Shown piece by piece: positions 40,055 to 50,114 of a DNA stretch of 64,000 nt. How positions within the stretch are numbered: the first letter of the stretch is position 1; each line of letters begins with the position of its first letter. The notes under the pieces were generated by a model. That model saw nothing but the letters and a program-made list of their open reading frames with translations, was not told the origin of the DNA and ran no database searches. The stretch spans positions 62,001-126,000 of the forward strand of contig JAHBVU010000003.1 of NCBI GenBank assembly GCA_019637315.1. The letters are read 5' to 3'. Source of the stretch: Gemmatimonadales bacterium (GTDB lineage: Bacteria > Gemmatimonadota > Gemmatimonadetes > Gemmatimonadales > GWC2-71-9). The position numbers and the translations under genes are program-made.

Positions 40055-42113
40055 CGGGAGGCAATTCCTCCCGCAGGTCGAGATTGGCTTCGATCTCTCG
40101 GCGATCACGCCAGGCGTCGCGCATGCCCTTCGCAGCGAAAAGCTCGAGCTGATCGCCGATGTACTTCGAGCCGGGCTGGGTGGCATTGCCATAGGCCAGC
40201 AGGACCTTGGCCCGCACCGGCCGGCCAAGCTCAACCGCCTGGTAGTAGGTATCGCCGCCAACAATCCGATACTTCCCGTCCGTATCGGGAATGTAGTTGG
40301 CAACCCGAAAGAGTCCGCCGTCGTCGCCGCCGTTACCGGGGAGGTCCTTCCCGCCGTAGCGGAGCCGCATAACCTCTCCATACGGCACCTCGTGCGAACC
40401 GTAGGCGCGTTCGACCTCCGCAGCCGCCGTCCGGAGCGCCGCAACTGCGTCTGCGGGACGAGCCAGCCCGGCGGGCGTGCTCAATGCCGAGTCGGCCTGC
40501 CAGGGCCTGGCAAAGGCGGGGCCACCGCGAGTCCAGTGGTGGACCCACGCAAGGAACAGAACCGCGCCACGACTCTCGGCGTCGACGGTGCGGTCCCACT
40601 TGGCAAGCACTCGCGCCGCGCGCTGGGCAACCTCATCTCCCCCTTCCGCAGCCCGCACCAGCTCGTCGAGCACGCGATCGGCCAGCAGAACCCGGGTCGA
40701 GTGCTTGGCAGCAACCAGCTCATCGAGGGTAAAGCTCGAATCGGCAAGTTGCAGCAGTGCCGACTGCTGCGCTCGGAGCCCCATCCCCCGAGGCGACAGA
40801 TACGCAGGATACTGCTCCGGATCGAAGGCCATCGGCCAGGTAACCGTCCAGGGCGGGTCGTTAGCGTTCTGCAGCCACCCGGTCGCGGGATTGCGAAGGT
40901 GCGGCAGCTCGTCATAGCCAAGATGGTCGTCCCAGATTAGTGCGGAGCTGTCGCCAGGCACGGGGCTTCGCCAGTACGTGAAGTCGCCGTGCGGGCGACG
41001 CGGTGTCTTGCCACCGAAGAAGTACAGGATGGTTCCGTCCTGCCCGGCGGCCATGACATTGAAGAACGGGACGTTGATCCGGCGAATGATGGACTCGAAG
41101 TCCGCGCTGTTCCGAGCCCCCCCCATATCCCACCACTGCGCCAGGGCACCGGGATCATCGAGGCCGGCCACGCGAACGGCCAGGGTAGACTCCGTGTCCT
41201 CGCTGATGAGTGGCCCGTGAACCGTGGACCGAATGACCAGCGTATCGGTTCGCATCGAACCGTCCGAGGCTTTCACGTGCAGCAACTCGGTCCGTGACGT
41301 GAACTCGCGCTCGACGCCATCGAGGAGGTAGCCCTGCCCCTGCTTGATGATACGGTAGACGTCGGCTCCGTCCTGGGTATTGACCGTGTGCGACCAGGCA
41401 ACGAAGTCGTTGAACCCGATGGCAATGACCGGACTGCCGATCAGGCTCACTCCGTAGAGATTGCGACTCGGGGTGGCCTGATGCGCTTCGAAGAAGAGGA
41501 AGAAATCACTCCAAGGGAGATGCGGATTGCCGAGCAGCAGGGCGTTGCCGCTTGCCGAGCGCTCGGGAGCAACCGCCCACATGTTGGACGCCGGCGTCGC
41601 CGTCAGCCTGGTTGCCGGAACGTCGACCTGGCCGGAGACCATGAACCGGAAGTGGACCACCAGCTGGCCGTGTGCGATCGCATCCTGGGCGGTAACAGGA
41701 AGAACGGCCTTCACACTGTCTACAATCCGTTCCGGATAGCGCTCGGCGTACTGATTGACTCCGTCGGCAAAGGCGTCGAGATTGGCCCGGAAGGCCGGGG
41801 CCATCGCGTCGTACCATTCCGCGGCCCGCCTCGGTACACCCACCGTGCGGACAAAACGGTCCTTGGACAGATTGGCTTCACCCCAGTACTCCGCGGCACG
41901 ACCCCGCGCCTCGCCGTAGAGTTTGAGCAGCAGATCCCCATGCGCAGCTGCCTGAGCGTAGCCGAACCCGCGAAAGGCCTCGGCATCGTTGGCCGCGTAG
42001 ATGTGTGGAACACCCCAGCGATCCCAGAGAATTTCCGTCGTTGCGGGGTCCGCCTTGCCGCACCCCGTCAGCGCAAGAATCCCCGCCAGGCCCAGCAGCA
42101 GCCGACCGGTCAT
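40026..42113 (-). CDS. Penicillin acylase-family N-terminal nucleophile amidohydrolase, lipoprotein
   Basis: A 695-residue exported lipoprotein (lipobox LTGC, Cys18). The family fold is shown by ILWDRWGVPHIYAANDAEAFRGFGYAQAAAHG at the start and the autocatalytic Ser176 in SNMWAVAPERSASGNALLLGNPHLPW, which becomes the N-terminus of the beta chain after self-cleavage. Relatives hydrolyse penicillins, cephalosporins or N-acyl-homoserine lactones. The ATG overlaps the stop of the acyl-CoA ligase gene (ATGA), suggesting that the acid released by the acylase is activated by that ligase. Substrate unknown. Confidence 0.9.
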   Translation of the reverse strand: MTGRLLLGLAGILALTGCGKADPATTEILWDRWGVPHIYAANDAEAFRGFGYAQAAAHGDLLLKLYGEARGRAAEYWGEANLSKDRFVRTVGVPRRAAEWYDAMAPAFRANLDAFADGVNQYAERYPERIVDSVKAVLPVTAQDAIAHGQLVVHFRFMVSGQVDVPATRLTATPASNMWAVAPERSASGNALLLGNPHLPWSDFFLFFEAHQATPSRNLYGVSLIGSPVIAIGFNDFVAWSHTVNTQDGADVYRIIKQGQGYLLDGVEREFTSRTELLHVKASDGSMRTDTLVIRSTVHGPLISEDTESTLAVRVAGLDDPGALAQWWDMGGARNSADFESIIRRINVPFFNVMAAGQDGTILYFFGGKTPRRPHGDFTYWRSPVPGDSSALIWDDHLGYDELPHLRNPATGWLQNANDPPWTVTWPMAFDPEQYPAYLSPRGMGLRAQQSALLQLADSSFTLDELVAAKHSTRVLLADRVLDELVRAAEGGDEVAQRAARVLAKWDRTVDAESRGAVLFLAWVHHWTRGGPAFARPWQADSALSTPAGLARPADAVAALRTAAAEVERAYGSHEVPYGEVMRLRYGGKDLPGNGGDDGGLFRVANYIPDTDGKYRIVGGDTYYQAVELGRPVRAKVLLAYGNATQPGSKYIGDQLELFAAKGMRDAWRDRREIEANLDLREELPPATSARSGGR

Positions 42114-43738
42114 GATGGCTCCGTCCATTGGTAATCCCGGAACTGATCCCGCAACACCTTCTTGTCAAACTTGCCGACACTGGTCTTGGGCACCGCGTCG
42201 ACGAACACGACATCATTGGGCAGCCACCAGGTGGCAAATCGATCCTTGATCGACGCGATGATATCACCCGCGGTCAGCTGGGCACCTGGACGCAGCACCA
42301 CGCATGCGAGCGGCCGCTCGGTCCACTTCGGATGCGCCACGCCGATGACCGCCGCTTCCTGCACCTGGGGATGCTGCATGATCGCATTCTCGAGGTCGAC
42401 ACTCGAGATCCACTCGCCCCCGCTTTTGACCACGTCCTTGGTCCGATCAACCAGCTTGAGGTAGCCATCCTGATCGATGGTCGCGACGTCTCCCGTGCGA
42501 AACCAGCCGTCGTGGAAGCACTCGGCGTTGCGCGGGTCGTTGTAGTAGGCACTGATCACCCAGGGCCCGCGAACTTCCAGCTCGCCGAACGCCACCCCGT
42601 CGTGCGGCAGGGCCTGTCCGTCGCTGTCGACGATCCGGACCTCGACGAAGGGAGCAGGCCGCCCCTGCTTCAGGCGAACCTCCAGCTGCTCAGCCGGCGA
42701 CCACGCGGCCATATGCGGCAACAGACGGCACATACTTCCAAGGGGTGCGGTTTCGGTCATGCCCCAGGCATGACTGATCCAGACGCCGAAGTCCCGATGG
42801 AATCCCTCCATCAGCGAGGGAGGACAGGCCGCGCCACCCACCACGATCGTTCGCAGACTCGAGACGTCGTACTCCCCTCTGTTGGCGCGCAGGTACTGAT
42901 ACAGGCCCGCGATGATGGTCGGAACGCCGCCCACGAAGGTGACCCGCTCATTCTGAATCAGGTCGGCGAGATCGGCGGGCTGCATGAAGGGGCCAGGCCA
43001 GACCATCCTGGTTCCGGTCATCACACCGGCATAGGGCAACCCCCACGCGTTGGCGTGAAAGAGCGGAACGATGGCAAGGATGGTGTCACCGGAGGCGATC
43101 CCCATCATATCTGCGGCCACCTCCGTGAGGGTGTGCAGCACGACCGCCCGATGCGAGTAGACCACGGCCTTCGGGTTGCCCGTGGTTCCCGAGGTATAGC
43201 ACATCCCCAGGGCATCGTTCTCGTGAATCTCGGGGTACCCGACGGCAGGAGAGGCCGACCGGAGCAACTCCTCGTAGTCGAGACCCTGGGCCGGATCGAC
43301 GGGGCGCCCGTCATCGGGAAAAACGATGACGTGCTCCACGGTGGTCAGGTGCGGACGGATCTTCTCGAAAAGCGGCAGCAGCGAGGCATCGACGCAGACG
43401 ACTTTGTCGCCCGCATGGTTTGCGATGTAGATCAGCTGATCAGGAAAGAGGCGGATGTTGAGGGTGTGAATCACCGCGCCCATGCAGGGGGCGGCAAAGT
43501 AGACCTCGAAGTGGCGGTAGGAGTTCCAGGCAAAGGTGGCAACCCGGTCGCCCTTCTGCACTCCAAGCGAGGTCAACGCCGTGCGCAAGCGATCGACCCG
43601 ATCGACGTAGTCGCGATAGGTGTACCGATGCAGGCCCGCCGGGGTCTTGCTGATGATTTCCTGCCGACCGTGAAACTGCCGCGCTCGATCGAGGAAGGTC
43701 GTGATGGTCAGGGGCCAATCCATCATCAAGCCGTTCAT
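42110..43738 (-). CDS. AMP-dependent fatty acid-type acyl-CoA ligase
   Basis: A 542-residue ANL-superfamily enzyme making acyl-CoA from a carboxylic acid, ATP and CoA. The P-loop-like motif YTSGTTGNPKAVVYSHR, the adenylate motif in SHAWGMTETAPLG, the hinge GWFRTGDVATIDQDGYLKLVDRTKD and the C-terminal catalytic Lys region PKTSVGKFDKKVLR are all intact. It resembles medium/long-chain ligases. The ATG at 43738 is chosen by domain content; an upstream start at 43942 adds 68 unrelated residues. It overlaps the acylase start by 4 bases, so both are made from one mRNA. Confidence 0.92.
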   Translation of the reverse strand: MNGLMMDWPLTITTFLDRARQFHGRQEIISKTPAGLHRYTYRDYVDRVDRLRTALTSLGVQKGDRVATFAWNSYRHFEVYFAAPCMGAVIHTLNIRLFPDQLIYIANHAGDKVVCVDASLLPLFEKIRPHLTTVEHVIVFPDDGRPVDPAQGLDYEELLRSASPAVGYPEIHENDALGMCYTSGTTGNPKAVVYSHRAVVLHTLTEVAADMMGIASGDTILAIVPLFHANAWGLPYAGVMTGTRMVWPGPFMQPADLADLIQNERVTFVGGVPTIIAGLYQYLRANRGEYDVSSLRTIVVGGAACPPSLMEGFHRDFGVWISHAWGMTETAPLGSMCRLLPHMAAWSPAEQLEVRLKQGRPAPFVEVRIVDSDGQALPHDGVAFGELEVRGPWVISAYYNDPRNAECFHDGWFRTGDVATIDQDGYLKLVDRTKDVVKSGGEWISSVDLENAIMQHPQVQEAAVIGVAHPKWTERPLACVVLRPGAQLTAGDIIASIKDRFATWWLPNDVVFVDAVPKTSVGKFDKKVLRDQFRDYQWTEPS

Positions 43739-43896
43739 ACGTTGCCCCAGCGAGGTGCGAAGTTTCGGGGGTGCCGCCACCGGTCCCGCTGATGGCGCAG
43801 ACGGAATGTGAGACTTTGCGAGTATGCTGTCTCGCCGGGTCTCCGGCAAGTCACACGGGGTCGAACCGGCCGCGAAGCCAAGGGTCGGAACGCAGA

Positions 43897-43918
43897 GGAG
43901 CCGACCAAGGCCGGCTCC
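43897..43918 (-). terminator. Terminator-like hairpin after the first SusC/SusD pair
   Basis: GGAGCCG, 8-base loop, CGGCTCC, 34 bases beyond the SusD stop on the minus strand. No clear U-tract follows (TCTGCGTTCC), so termination is probable but not certain. Confidence 0.4.
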
Positions 43919-43951
43919 CCGCGCACTACCCTGATTGTCCAACGCTGCAGG

Positions 43952-45241
43952 TCAGCCGCCTGCGGCGATCCGCTCGCTGGTCGGCAACGGGAAGCAACGC
44001 CACGGGCCATAGGGCGCGCCGATCTGATCGTTGCCGGTCTTCCAGGCAATGTTGAAGCGAATCAGGTCGTTGAACCGGTGTCCGCCCTCCATGAAGAACT
44101 CCCGGTTGCGCTCGCTGATGATGAGGGCCCGAATCGACGCCTCATCGACGCCGCCCGTGTAGGTCGGGAGCGAGAGCTGGGTACGGCGGGCATTGACGAT
44201 GTCGGCTGCCTGCTGCCCACCGAGCGCCTCCGCCCGAATCAGCTGGGCTTCGATGTAGCTCGCCAGCCGCATCGGCGCCGCACGTGAGAGGTTCTTGTTG
44301 TTGACCACGTACAGTGGGGTGACGCCGTCGAAGGCCGTCGGCAACATGCCAATGTCTGGACCGAACCGAACGTCGACGCGTGTATCCTTGACGCCACCGA
44401 CCTGCAGGTTGCGATAGGCCGGGTCTACGGAGCCATGACGCAGCTCCGTCAATCCCCAGTAGGCGTCATTGTAGCGCGAGGTCGCGTCCGCGCTGCGAGT
44501 GACGTTGAACTCGAATCCTGCCGTGACCGCCGCTGCGTCGGCGGCCGCACCTGCGTTATTGCCGAGCCTGATTCGGACTCGGGCGCGTCCGACCCGGGCA
44601 AGGTTCGCGAGTTCCGCACCTGCGGCTCCCGGCAGCGCGGTGGCCGCGGTGAGCGCCGCGTTGAACTTCGTCTCCGCGATTGCGAGGACTTGGGCCGGCG
44701 TCAGGATGCTGGTGCCCTGGTCGATACGCATGGCGCAGAATCCCTCGCCCAGCAACGTATAGCTGTACGCACCAAGAACCATGGTGCGGACCCGATGGGG
44801 CGCCAGATCGATACCGGCCTGTTCATTGGTCCAGCCGTTCAGACGTGCAAGGATGTCTTCCGACTGGAAGCGAGCCGTGTGCAGCGGGGTGTACGCTCCA
44901 AAGACGGTCGTACACGCGGCTCGCTCGTTGACGGGATCACCCTCCGGGATGTTCTTGGTACCCCACTGTTTTGCTGAGGCGTTGCCCGAAGCTCCGAGGT
45001 ACTCGTCGGAGAAGATGGAGGCCGACGCAACGTACTGACTGAAGGCGCACTCGAAGTCGGCTACGACGCTGGCTCCGAGCACCGCGGCGTTGCTGGCGTC
45101 GTCGAGCAACACCGTTGGGATACGGCCGGGCAGCTCCGCATCCAGGAGACTGTCACATCCCGCGGCGCCGAGCACGATCGCCATCATACCAGCCGTGGCG
45201 ATCAGACGACGGGTCCGGGATTTTCTGATCAGATTAGTCAT
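43952..45241 (-). CDS. SusD/RagB-family nutrient-binding outer-membrane lipoprotein (pair 1)
   Basis: A 429-residue lipoprotein (lipobox GAAGC at about residue 29). The C-terminal SusD signature is clear: RAEALGGQQAADIVNARRTQLSLP followed by IISERNREFFMEGGHRFNDLIRFN. SusD proteins sit on the cell surface and form the lid of the TonB-dependent SusC barrel, capturing glycans or peptides. The gene follows its susC partner by 17 bases. The ligand cannot be inferred from sequence. Confidence 0.92.
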   Translation of the reverse strand: MTNLIRKSRTRRLIATAGMMAIVLGAAGCDSLLDAELPGRIPTVLLDDASNAAVLGASVVADFECAFSQYVASASIFSDEYLGASGNASAKQWGTKNIPEGDPVNERAACTTVFGAYTPLHTARFQSEDILARLNGWTNEQAGIDLAPHRVRTMVLGAYSYTLLGEGFCAMRIDQGTSILTPAQVLAIAETKFNAALTAATALPGAAGAELANLARVGRARVRIRLGNNAGAAADAAAVTAGFEFNVTRSADATSRYNDAYWGLTELRHGSVDPAYRNLQVGGVKDTRVDVRFGPDIGMLPTAFDGVTPLYVVNNKNLSRAAPMRLASYIEAQLIRAEALGGQQAADIVNARRTQLSLPTYTGGVDEASIRALIISERNREFFMEGGHRFNDLIRFNIAWKTGNDQIGAPYGPWRCFPLPTSERIAAGG

Positions 45242-45258
45242 GATGCACATGTTCCTTT

Positions 45259-48200
45259 TCAGAACGAAAGCCGGACGGTGGCAAGGAAGCTGGTGTACTG
45301 CGGCCAGGACTCCTGATTGAAGGCGATGAACAGGTCACCCGTGTTCCGCTTCACCTCAGGATCGACCACTTTCCCGCCGAAGGTTCCCCGCTGCGCGCGC
45401 CAGAGCGTCGCCAGGTTGGAACCGGTCAGGGTCACCGAGCCGCCGGCAGCGCCGAGCAGCCCCGCTACACTCCGCGGCATGTCATAGGTCAGAGACACGT
45501 TGCGAAGCTTGCCGAAGCCGCCCTTCATCATCCCCGTGGCAAAGTTCTGCGACGCCAGCGGGCCGGTCTGGTAGGCCACCAGGATCGGGTCCGTCCGCTG
45601 GGCACCGGCGAGCGAGTTGAAGAAGAAGATGTGTGAAGCCGCGAGATTGCCGTCCAGGTACATCTGACCGCTCTGGAACTCGGCAATACCCACCAGCCGG
45701 AACCGACGCCACTGGACATCCGCGCTGATCGAGGACAGCAAGGTCGGCGTCGACGGGCCCCAGTACAGGTTGGGCGCCGTGGCACACGGAACTGCCGAGC
45801 CGTCGCCGTTGCCGAAATTGGTGCCGCCCTCGCACAACACGTTGATGGCCTGACCGGCAGCGTTCAACTCGGCCGAGATCGGCTTCTTGTAGAACTGCCC
45901 ACCGATCGGGAAGCCGGACACATGATAGGTCCCGAGCTGGGCATTCTGCACCAGCGGCACCGCCTGGCCCAGGTCATCGATCTTGTTGGTATTCTTGGCG
46001 ATCGAGCCGCGCAGGTTGAGCTTGAATTCCCGTCCATTGATGAGCGAACCGTCAACGGCAACCTCGACGCCCTTGTTGCTGAACTGACCGACATTGATGA
46101 ACTGGTTACCCGGGAAGCCGCCGGACGGCGACACCGGCGCAGACAGAATGCCGTCCGTCGTCACCTTGTTGTAGTAGGTGAACTCGAGGCTCATCCGATC
46201 GCTGAGCAAGCTGGCGTCGAATCCGGCCTCGATCTCGCGGCTGACTTCCGGCTTGAGATCCGGATTGCCGACGTTGAGCGGCGTCACCGTCGGATTGCCG
46301 CCGGCGCCGACCGACGGGCCGTAGGTCTGTACCGCTGCAAACACGTCCGGCTGCTGCCCGGCCTTGCCCCAGGCGCCGCGCAGCTTGAGGGTGGACAGGA
46401 ACGACGAGTTCGCGAAGAACGGCTCTTCCGAGATCACCCAGGACAGGCTGACCTTGGGATAAACCACGAAGTCGAAGTTGGTACCGAAGGAGCTGTTGTC
46501 GTCACCGCGAACCGCGCCCGTGATGAACAAGCGGTTTTTCCAGGAGAGCTGCTCCTGGACGTAGACGCCGAGCGTCTTGTTCTCGAAGTTGAACTGCGGG
46601 TTCTCAAACCCTTCACGGACGCCGCCGCCACTGACGGTGTTGACGCCGACGACAGGGAAATTCTGACCGTTGGCCTGAATCTGCTCGTATCGCTTGGTGT
46701 AGTACTGCACACCTGCCGAGGTCTGAGTGACGAGGTTGGCACCGACGGATACCGTGGCGTTGGCCGAGTAGTCGGCCGTAATGAAAGCGCTGCGGTCGAG
46801 CCGTTCCTGCTTGATACCGCCCGGCTGACCGAACTTGGCGCTGCCGCGCGGGAAATAGACGGACGACGGGTTGTTGGTGAAATCGCCGCCGATGACCAGC
46901 CGATGGTTGAGCCAGCTGACCGGACGATGGTTGAGCGTGAGGCCCATGCGGCTACGGTCGACTTCGTCGTATCCCTCGAGCGGGTCGAAGTCTTCCGGAA
47001 GCACACCGGCCAGCCATGCCCGACCAGGCTCATTCGGAGCCAGGCCCGATCCAGCGCGGCACGAGTTGCTCGGGCAGCCCCAGACGAGGTAGGTCGTCAC
47101 CGGCTGAGTCGCCGAAGCCGAGCGAACCTTGGAGCGGGTAAAGCCGATGTTCAGGTCGGCTTTGAAGGTTTCGCCTGATGAGTAGCTCAGGTTGCCGACA
47201 CCGTTGAGCTTGTTCATCCAGTTGTAGCTGACGATGCCCTCGTTGCGATCATACGACCCGCTGAAGAAGTACCGGACGGCGTCTGAGCCGCCGGAAACTG
47301 ACATCGTCCCGCCCAGGGCCTGGCCCGTCGAAAACGGGCTGCCGAAACCACGGGCTATGTCGTTCTCGATCAGGTTGACGTACTGGATCTGATTCGCCGC
47401 ATCCCGATACCAGACTCCCTCGTAGACCTTCTCGGGACTCGGCAGCCAGTTGGCGCCGCCACGACCCTCGACGCTCCACGCGGCGCGGCCGGACGAGCCA
47501 CGCTTGGTGATGATCTGGATCACGCCGTTGGAGGCTTCCGTACCATAGAGCGTGGCTGCCGACGGCCCCTTGAGCACCTGGATCGACTCGATGTCGTTCG
47601 GGTCGATATCGTTGATTCGGGTCGGCTTGTCCGCGCCCCAGAACCCGAGGCTGGTCGATCCCGACCGGTTGTCGGCCCGAACGCCATCGATGAAGATGAT
47701 CGGTTCCGAAGCCAAGCTGAGCGAGCCGACGCCCCGGATTCGCGTGGCGGCGCCGGTTCCGAGCTGGCCGCTGGCACGCTGAATCTGCAGACCGGGGATC
47801 GCCACCGACAGCGCCTCCTGAATCCGCTGGGTCGGCGCGGCCAACTGCGTTGCCGCGAGGTCCAGCTGGCCGACCGCGTTGCCGAGCGACCGCTTCTGGG
47901 TTTCGGCGGCCGCGCCGGTCACGACGACCTCGTCGAGTCGGAGCGCCGTCTCGACCAGTGCCAGCGCGACGTCGGTCGCGCCGACCCGAACCGTTTGGGT
48001 CAGCGGCTGGTACCCGATTCGAGTTACCGTCACTTCGACACTGGCCCCGGAAAGACCGGACAGCGTGAAGCGACCGGCGGCGTTGGTCCGAGCCGAACCA
48101 CTCGCCGCGCGAACCAGCGCTTCAGCGAGTGGTCGTCCCGACTTTGCATCCGTCACCGTTCCTGAAACAGCATTGGACTGCGCCGTGAGTGCAGCAGGCT

Positions 48201-48288
48201 GCCAGGAAACAAGCGCAACCAACGCCGCACCGAGCATCATCCGCCGCGGCAACCCGCGACACGACGCTCCAAACGAGCTGAAGAGCAT
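45259..48288 (-). CDS. SusC/RagA-family TonB-dependent transporter (pair 1)
   Basis: A 1009-residue outer-membrane transporter. After a signal peptide (ending near LTAQ) comes a carboxypeptidase-D-regulatory-like domain (SGTVTDAKSGRPLAEALVRAAS, residues about 40-120). Next are a TonB-box-like segment (LDEVVVTGAA), the plug with SusC signatures (RIRGVGSLSLASEPIIFIDGVRAD, IESIQVLKGPSAATLYGTEASNGVIQIITKRG) and a 22-strand barrel ending FLATVRLSF. GGAGGG lies 8 bases before the ATG at 48288. It works with the SusD partner and the TonB-Exb system. Confidence 0.95.
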   Translation of the reverse strand: MLFSSFGASCRGLPRRMMLGAALVALVSWQPAALTAQSNAVSGTVTDAKSGRPLAEALVRAASGSARTNAAGRFTLSGLSGASVEVTVTRIGYQPLTQTVRVGATDVALALVETALRLDEVVVTGAAAETQKRSLGNAVGQLDLAATQLAAPTQRIQEALSVAIPGLQIQRASGQLGTGAATRIRGVGSLSLASEPIIFIDGVRADNRSGSTSLGFWGADKPTRINDIDPNDIESIQVLKGPSAATLYGTEASNGVIQIITKRGSSGRAAWSVEGRGGANWLPSPEKVYEGVWYRDAANQIQYVNLIENDIARGFGSPFSTGQALGGTMSVSGGSDAVRYFFSGSYDRNEGIVSYNWMNKLNGVGNLSYSSGETFKADLNIGFTRSKVRSASATQPVTTYLVWGCPSNSCRAGSGLAPNEPGRAWLAGVLPEDFDPLEGYDEVDRSRMGLTLNHRPVSWLNHRLVIGGDFTNNPSSVYFPRGSAKFGQPGGIKQERLDRSAFITADYSANATVSVGANLVTQTSAGVQYYTKRYEQIQANGQNFPVVGVNTVSGGGVREGFENPQFNFENKTLGVYVQEQLSWKNRLFITGAVRGDDNSSFGTNFDFVVYPKVSLSWVISEEPFFANSSFLSTLKLRGAWGKAGQQPDVFAAVQTYGPSVGAGGNPTVTPLNVGNPDLKPEVSREIEAGFDASLLSDRMSLEFTYYNKVTTDGILSAPVSPSGGFPGNQFINVGQFSNKGVEVAVDGSLINGREFKLNLRGSIAKNTNKIDDLGQAVPLVQNAQLGTYHVSGFPIGGQFYKKPISAELNAAGQAINVLCEGGTNFGNGDGSAVPCATAPNLYWGPSTPTLLSSISADVQWRRFRLVGIAEFQSGQMYLDGNLAASHIFFFNSLAGAQRTDPILVAYQTGPLASQNFATGMMKGGFGKLRNVSLTYDMPRSVAGLLGAAGGSVTLTGSNLATLWRAQRGTFGGKVVDPEVKRNTGDLFIAFNQESWPQYTSFLATVRLSF

Positions 48289-48834
48289 GAGCACCACCCT
48301 CCCGAATTGTGACGAACTGAAACGACCGCTGGATCAACTTGCTGAGACTGCCACTGCCTCCACCACACACAACACCGCAATCCGTCCGCTGGCCATCAGT
48401 CCAAGTACACGGTGGGTACCATACCCTGGACTGGACCATCCGCTTGCGATGCCGGAGTCCGATTCAAAAGCGATACTGAAACTGAAAACCTGTTCCTGGC
48501 CCGCTGAGTTCTCAAGCTCGAAAGGTTCGGCCGTCGCCGGGGGGTCCTTCCGAGAATCGATCGATCATGCCAACAGCATGCAAACGATCGGTGACTTCAC
48601 TTTGAGCAGGAGTCGATGCTGAGAGGTTGCATCGTCTGCATACAATCTTGTGCACATAGTGCTTTCAGGCAAGAGGGTCGCTGGCGTGTCCATTCGACTT
48701 TCGCCGCTGGCGAACAACCCCTGGTACGTCCACAACCACATGCCGTCAGATCGCAGGCACCGCGCCGAGGAAATGCTGCATGCGACACGACCCCCGGGCA
48801 GGCAAAACGCACCCCGGGGGCCCGATTTGACGAG
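48289..48834. other. Intergenic region upstream of the first SusC gene
   Basis: About 546 bases with no convincing gene; short open frames lack family features. The left part should carry the susC promoter and leader. The right end contains the amidohydrolase-unit terminator hairpin. An A/T-richer patch around 48625-48660 (TTGCATCGTCTGCATACAAT) is the best place to look for a promoter, but I could not align a -35/-10 pair with correct spacing on the minus strand. Confidence 0.45.
48791..48820 (-). terminator. Hairpin after the amidohydrolase pair
   Basis: CCCCCGGG and CCCGGGGG (48791-48798 and 48813-48820) around a 14-base loop, 14 bases beyond the last amidohydrolase stop on the minus strand. 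No U-tract is obvious. Confidence 0.5.
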
Positions 48835-50112
48835 CTACGGCTTCTCGTAAACGAGTTCGCCCCCAACATAGGCTTTGCGAACCCACGTCATCACACTGAG
48901 CGGCGGCCCATCGAGCAGGATAACATCAGCGTCCTTGCCGGCCTCGAGCGAGCCGACCCGATCGGCTACACCAAGGACCTCCGCTGGCGTGAGCGTCACA
49001 CCGCGCAGCACCTGGGCCTCCGTGAGACCGTACCCGACCGCGATGCCGGCATCCATGAGCAACCACTTGCCGGTACCGGCCGGCGCCAGCGTCCCGAAGG
49101 CACGTGAGAAGGTGCCGAACGCCGTCGTGACACCCGCGGCGGTCAGCTTGGCAGCGAGCGCCTCGTCCGGCTCCGGGTAGTCCGTCTTGTCCGGAATCTC
49201 CTCATTGCTGACATACGGATGGGAGACCTGACCGAGCACCACCGGCACCTTGCGCGCCGCGAGCTCGGTCTTGACATCGAGCGCACCCGCCCCGCCGTCG
49301 ATGACGACATCGATGCCAAACTCGTCCGCCAGCCGCAGCGCCGCACGAATGTCCGTCGGACTGTTGGCCTGGATTCGGGCCGGGATCTCCTTCCGGAGTA
49401 ACCGACCCAGCGCTTCGAGACCGAGATCCTTGGGCAACGCGGGATTCCCCTCCTTGTTCCGCTGATACTCCTGGGCGCGCACCAGGATCTGCCGAATCAT
49501 GGCGACTTGCGACATCCGGGTATACGGCGCCCGGTTCCGGGCCCGCGCCACCGTCTTGGGCGGCGTCCCGAGCGTCATGTCCATGGCCGCGGGCTCGCGC
49601 ACGAGCAGGTCGCTGTGCAGCGCGGCAGCCGTCTTGACGACGGCTCCCTGCCCGCCAATGACCTGCGCATCGGCCGGTGCGATATACATGGTCGTCACAC
49701 CACCCGAGAGCGCCTCCCGGTTCCTGAGCGGCTGCCGCTGCCCGGCCCCGAAGGTGCCGAAGGGATTGTATCCCTCCCAGGCCCGATTCTGCGGCGTCAT
49801 GGGGTCGCCCATCTCGTTGAGATCGCCGCCGTCGAAACCAAGATTCGACATGGCGTCCACCAGCCCGGGCAGCACGTACTGACCCTTGGCATCGACGATC
49901 TGCGCACCGGACGGCACCGCGACATTCGCACCGACCGCCACGATCTTGCCGCGGTGTATCACCACCGTTCCATTCGGGATACTCGGACCGCTCACCGGCA
50001 CGACGGTGCCGCCACGGATTGCAATCGGTCGTTCCTGTCCGTCGACTGACCCGGCAATCAGTGCGGTCGCAACGAGCGCGCCGCCCAGTACCTTCGCTGT
50101 GAAGGCGGTCAT
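48835..50112 (-). CDS. Amidohydrolase-fold paralogue lacking metal ligands
   Basis: A 425-residue exported protein (signal ending near VDGQ) with the composite beta-sandwich and barrel of the amidohydrolase superfamily (RGGTVVPVSGPSIPNGTVVIHRGKIVAVG; LTPAEVLGVADRVGSLEAGKDADVILLDG). The first metal motif, HxH in active relatives, reads VDAMSNLG here (Met88, Asn90). Other ligand positions are also changed: SHVHSATD of the paralogue is IQANSPTD, and LTLHHST is VVIDGGA. It therefore looks catalytically inactive or strongly altered. It lies 2 bases after an intact paralogue, so the two may form a hetero-oligomer. Confidence 0.88.
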   Translation of the reverse strand: MTAFTAKVLGGALVATALIAGSVDGQERPIAIRGGTVVPVSGPSIPNGTVVIHRGKIVAVGANVAVPSGAQIVDAKGQYVLPGLVDAMSNLGFDGGDLNEMGDPMTPQNRAWEGYNPFGTFGAGQRQPLRNREALSGGVTTMYIAPADAQVIGGQGAVVKTAAALHSDLLVREPAAMDMTLGTPPKTVARARNRAPYTRMSQVAMIRQILVRAQEYQRNKEGNPALPKDLGLEALGRLLRKEIPARIQANSPTDIRAALRLADEFGIDVVIDGGAGALDVKTELAARKVPVVLGQVSHPYVSNEEIPDKTDYPEPDEALAAKLTAAGVTTAFGTFSRAFGTLAPAGTGKWLLMDAGIAVGYGLTEAQVLRGVTLTPAEVLGVADRVGSLEAGKDADVILLDGPPLSVMTWVRKAYVGGELVYEKP

Positions 50113-50114
50113 GG

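Noticed and set aside
42128-43792. Plus-strand frame of about 550 codons opposite the acyl-CoA ligase
   Set aside because: The minus-strand ligase has all ANL motifs; the plus frame is His/Arg/Gly-rich with no domain.
45922-47178. Plus-strand frame opposite the first SusC gene
   Set aside because: Shadow of SusC codon bias; no ribosome site or family similarity.
48616-48835. Short frames upstream of the first SusC gene
   Set aside because: No ribosome site, no conservation signal, and they run through a terminator-like hairpin into the amidohydrolase gene.
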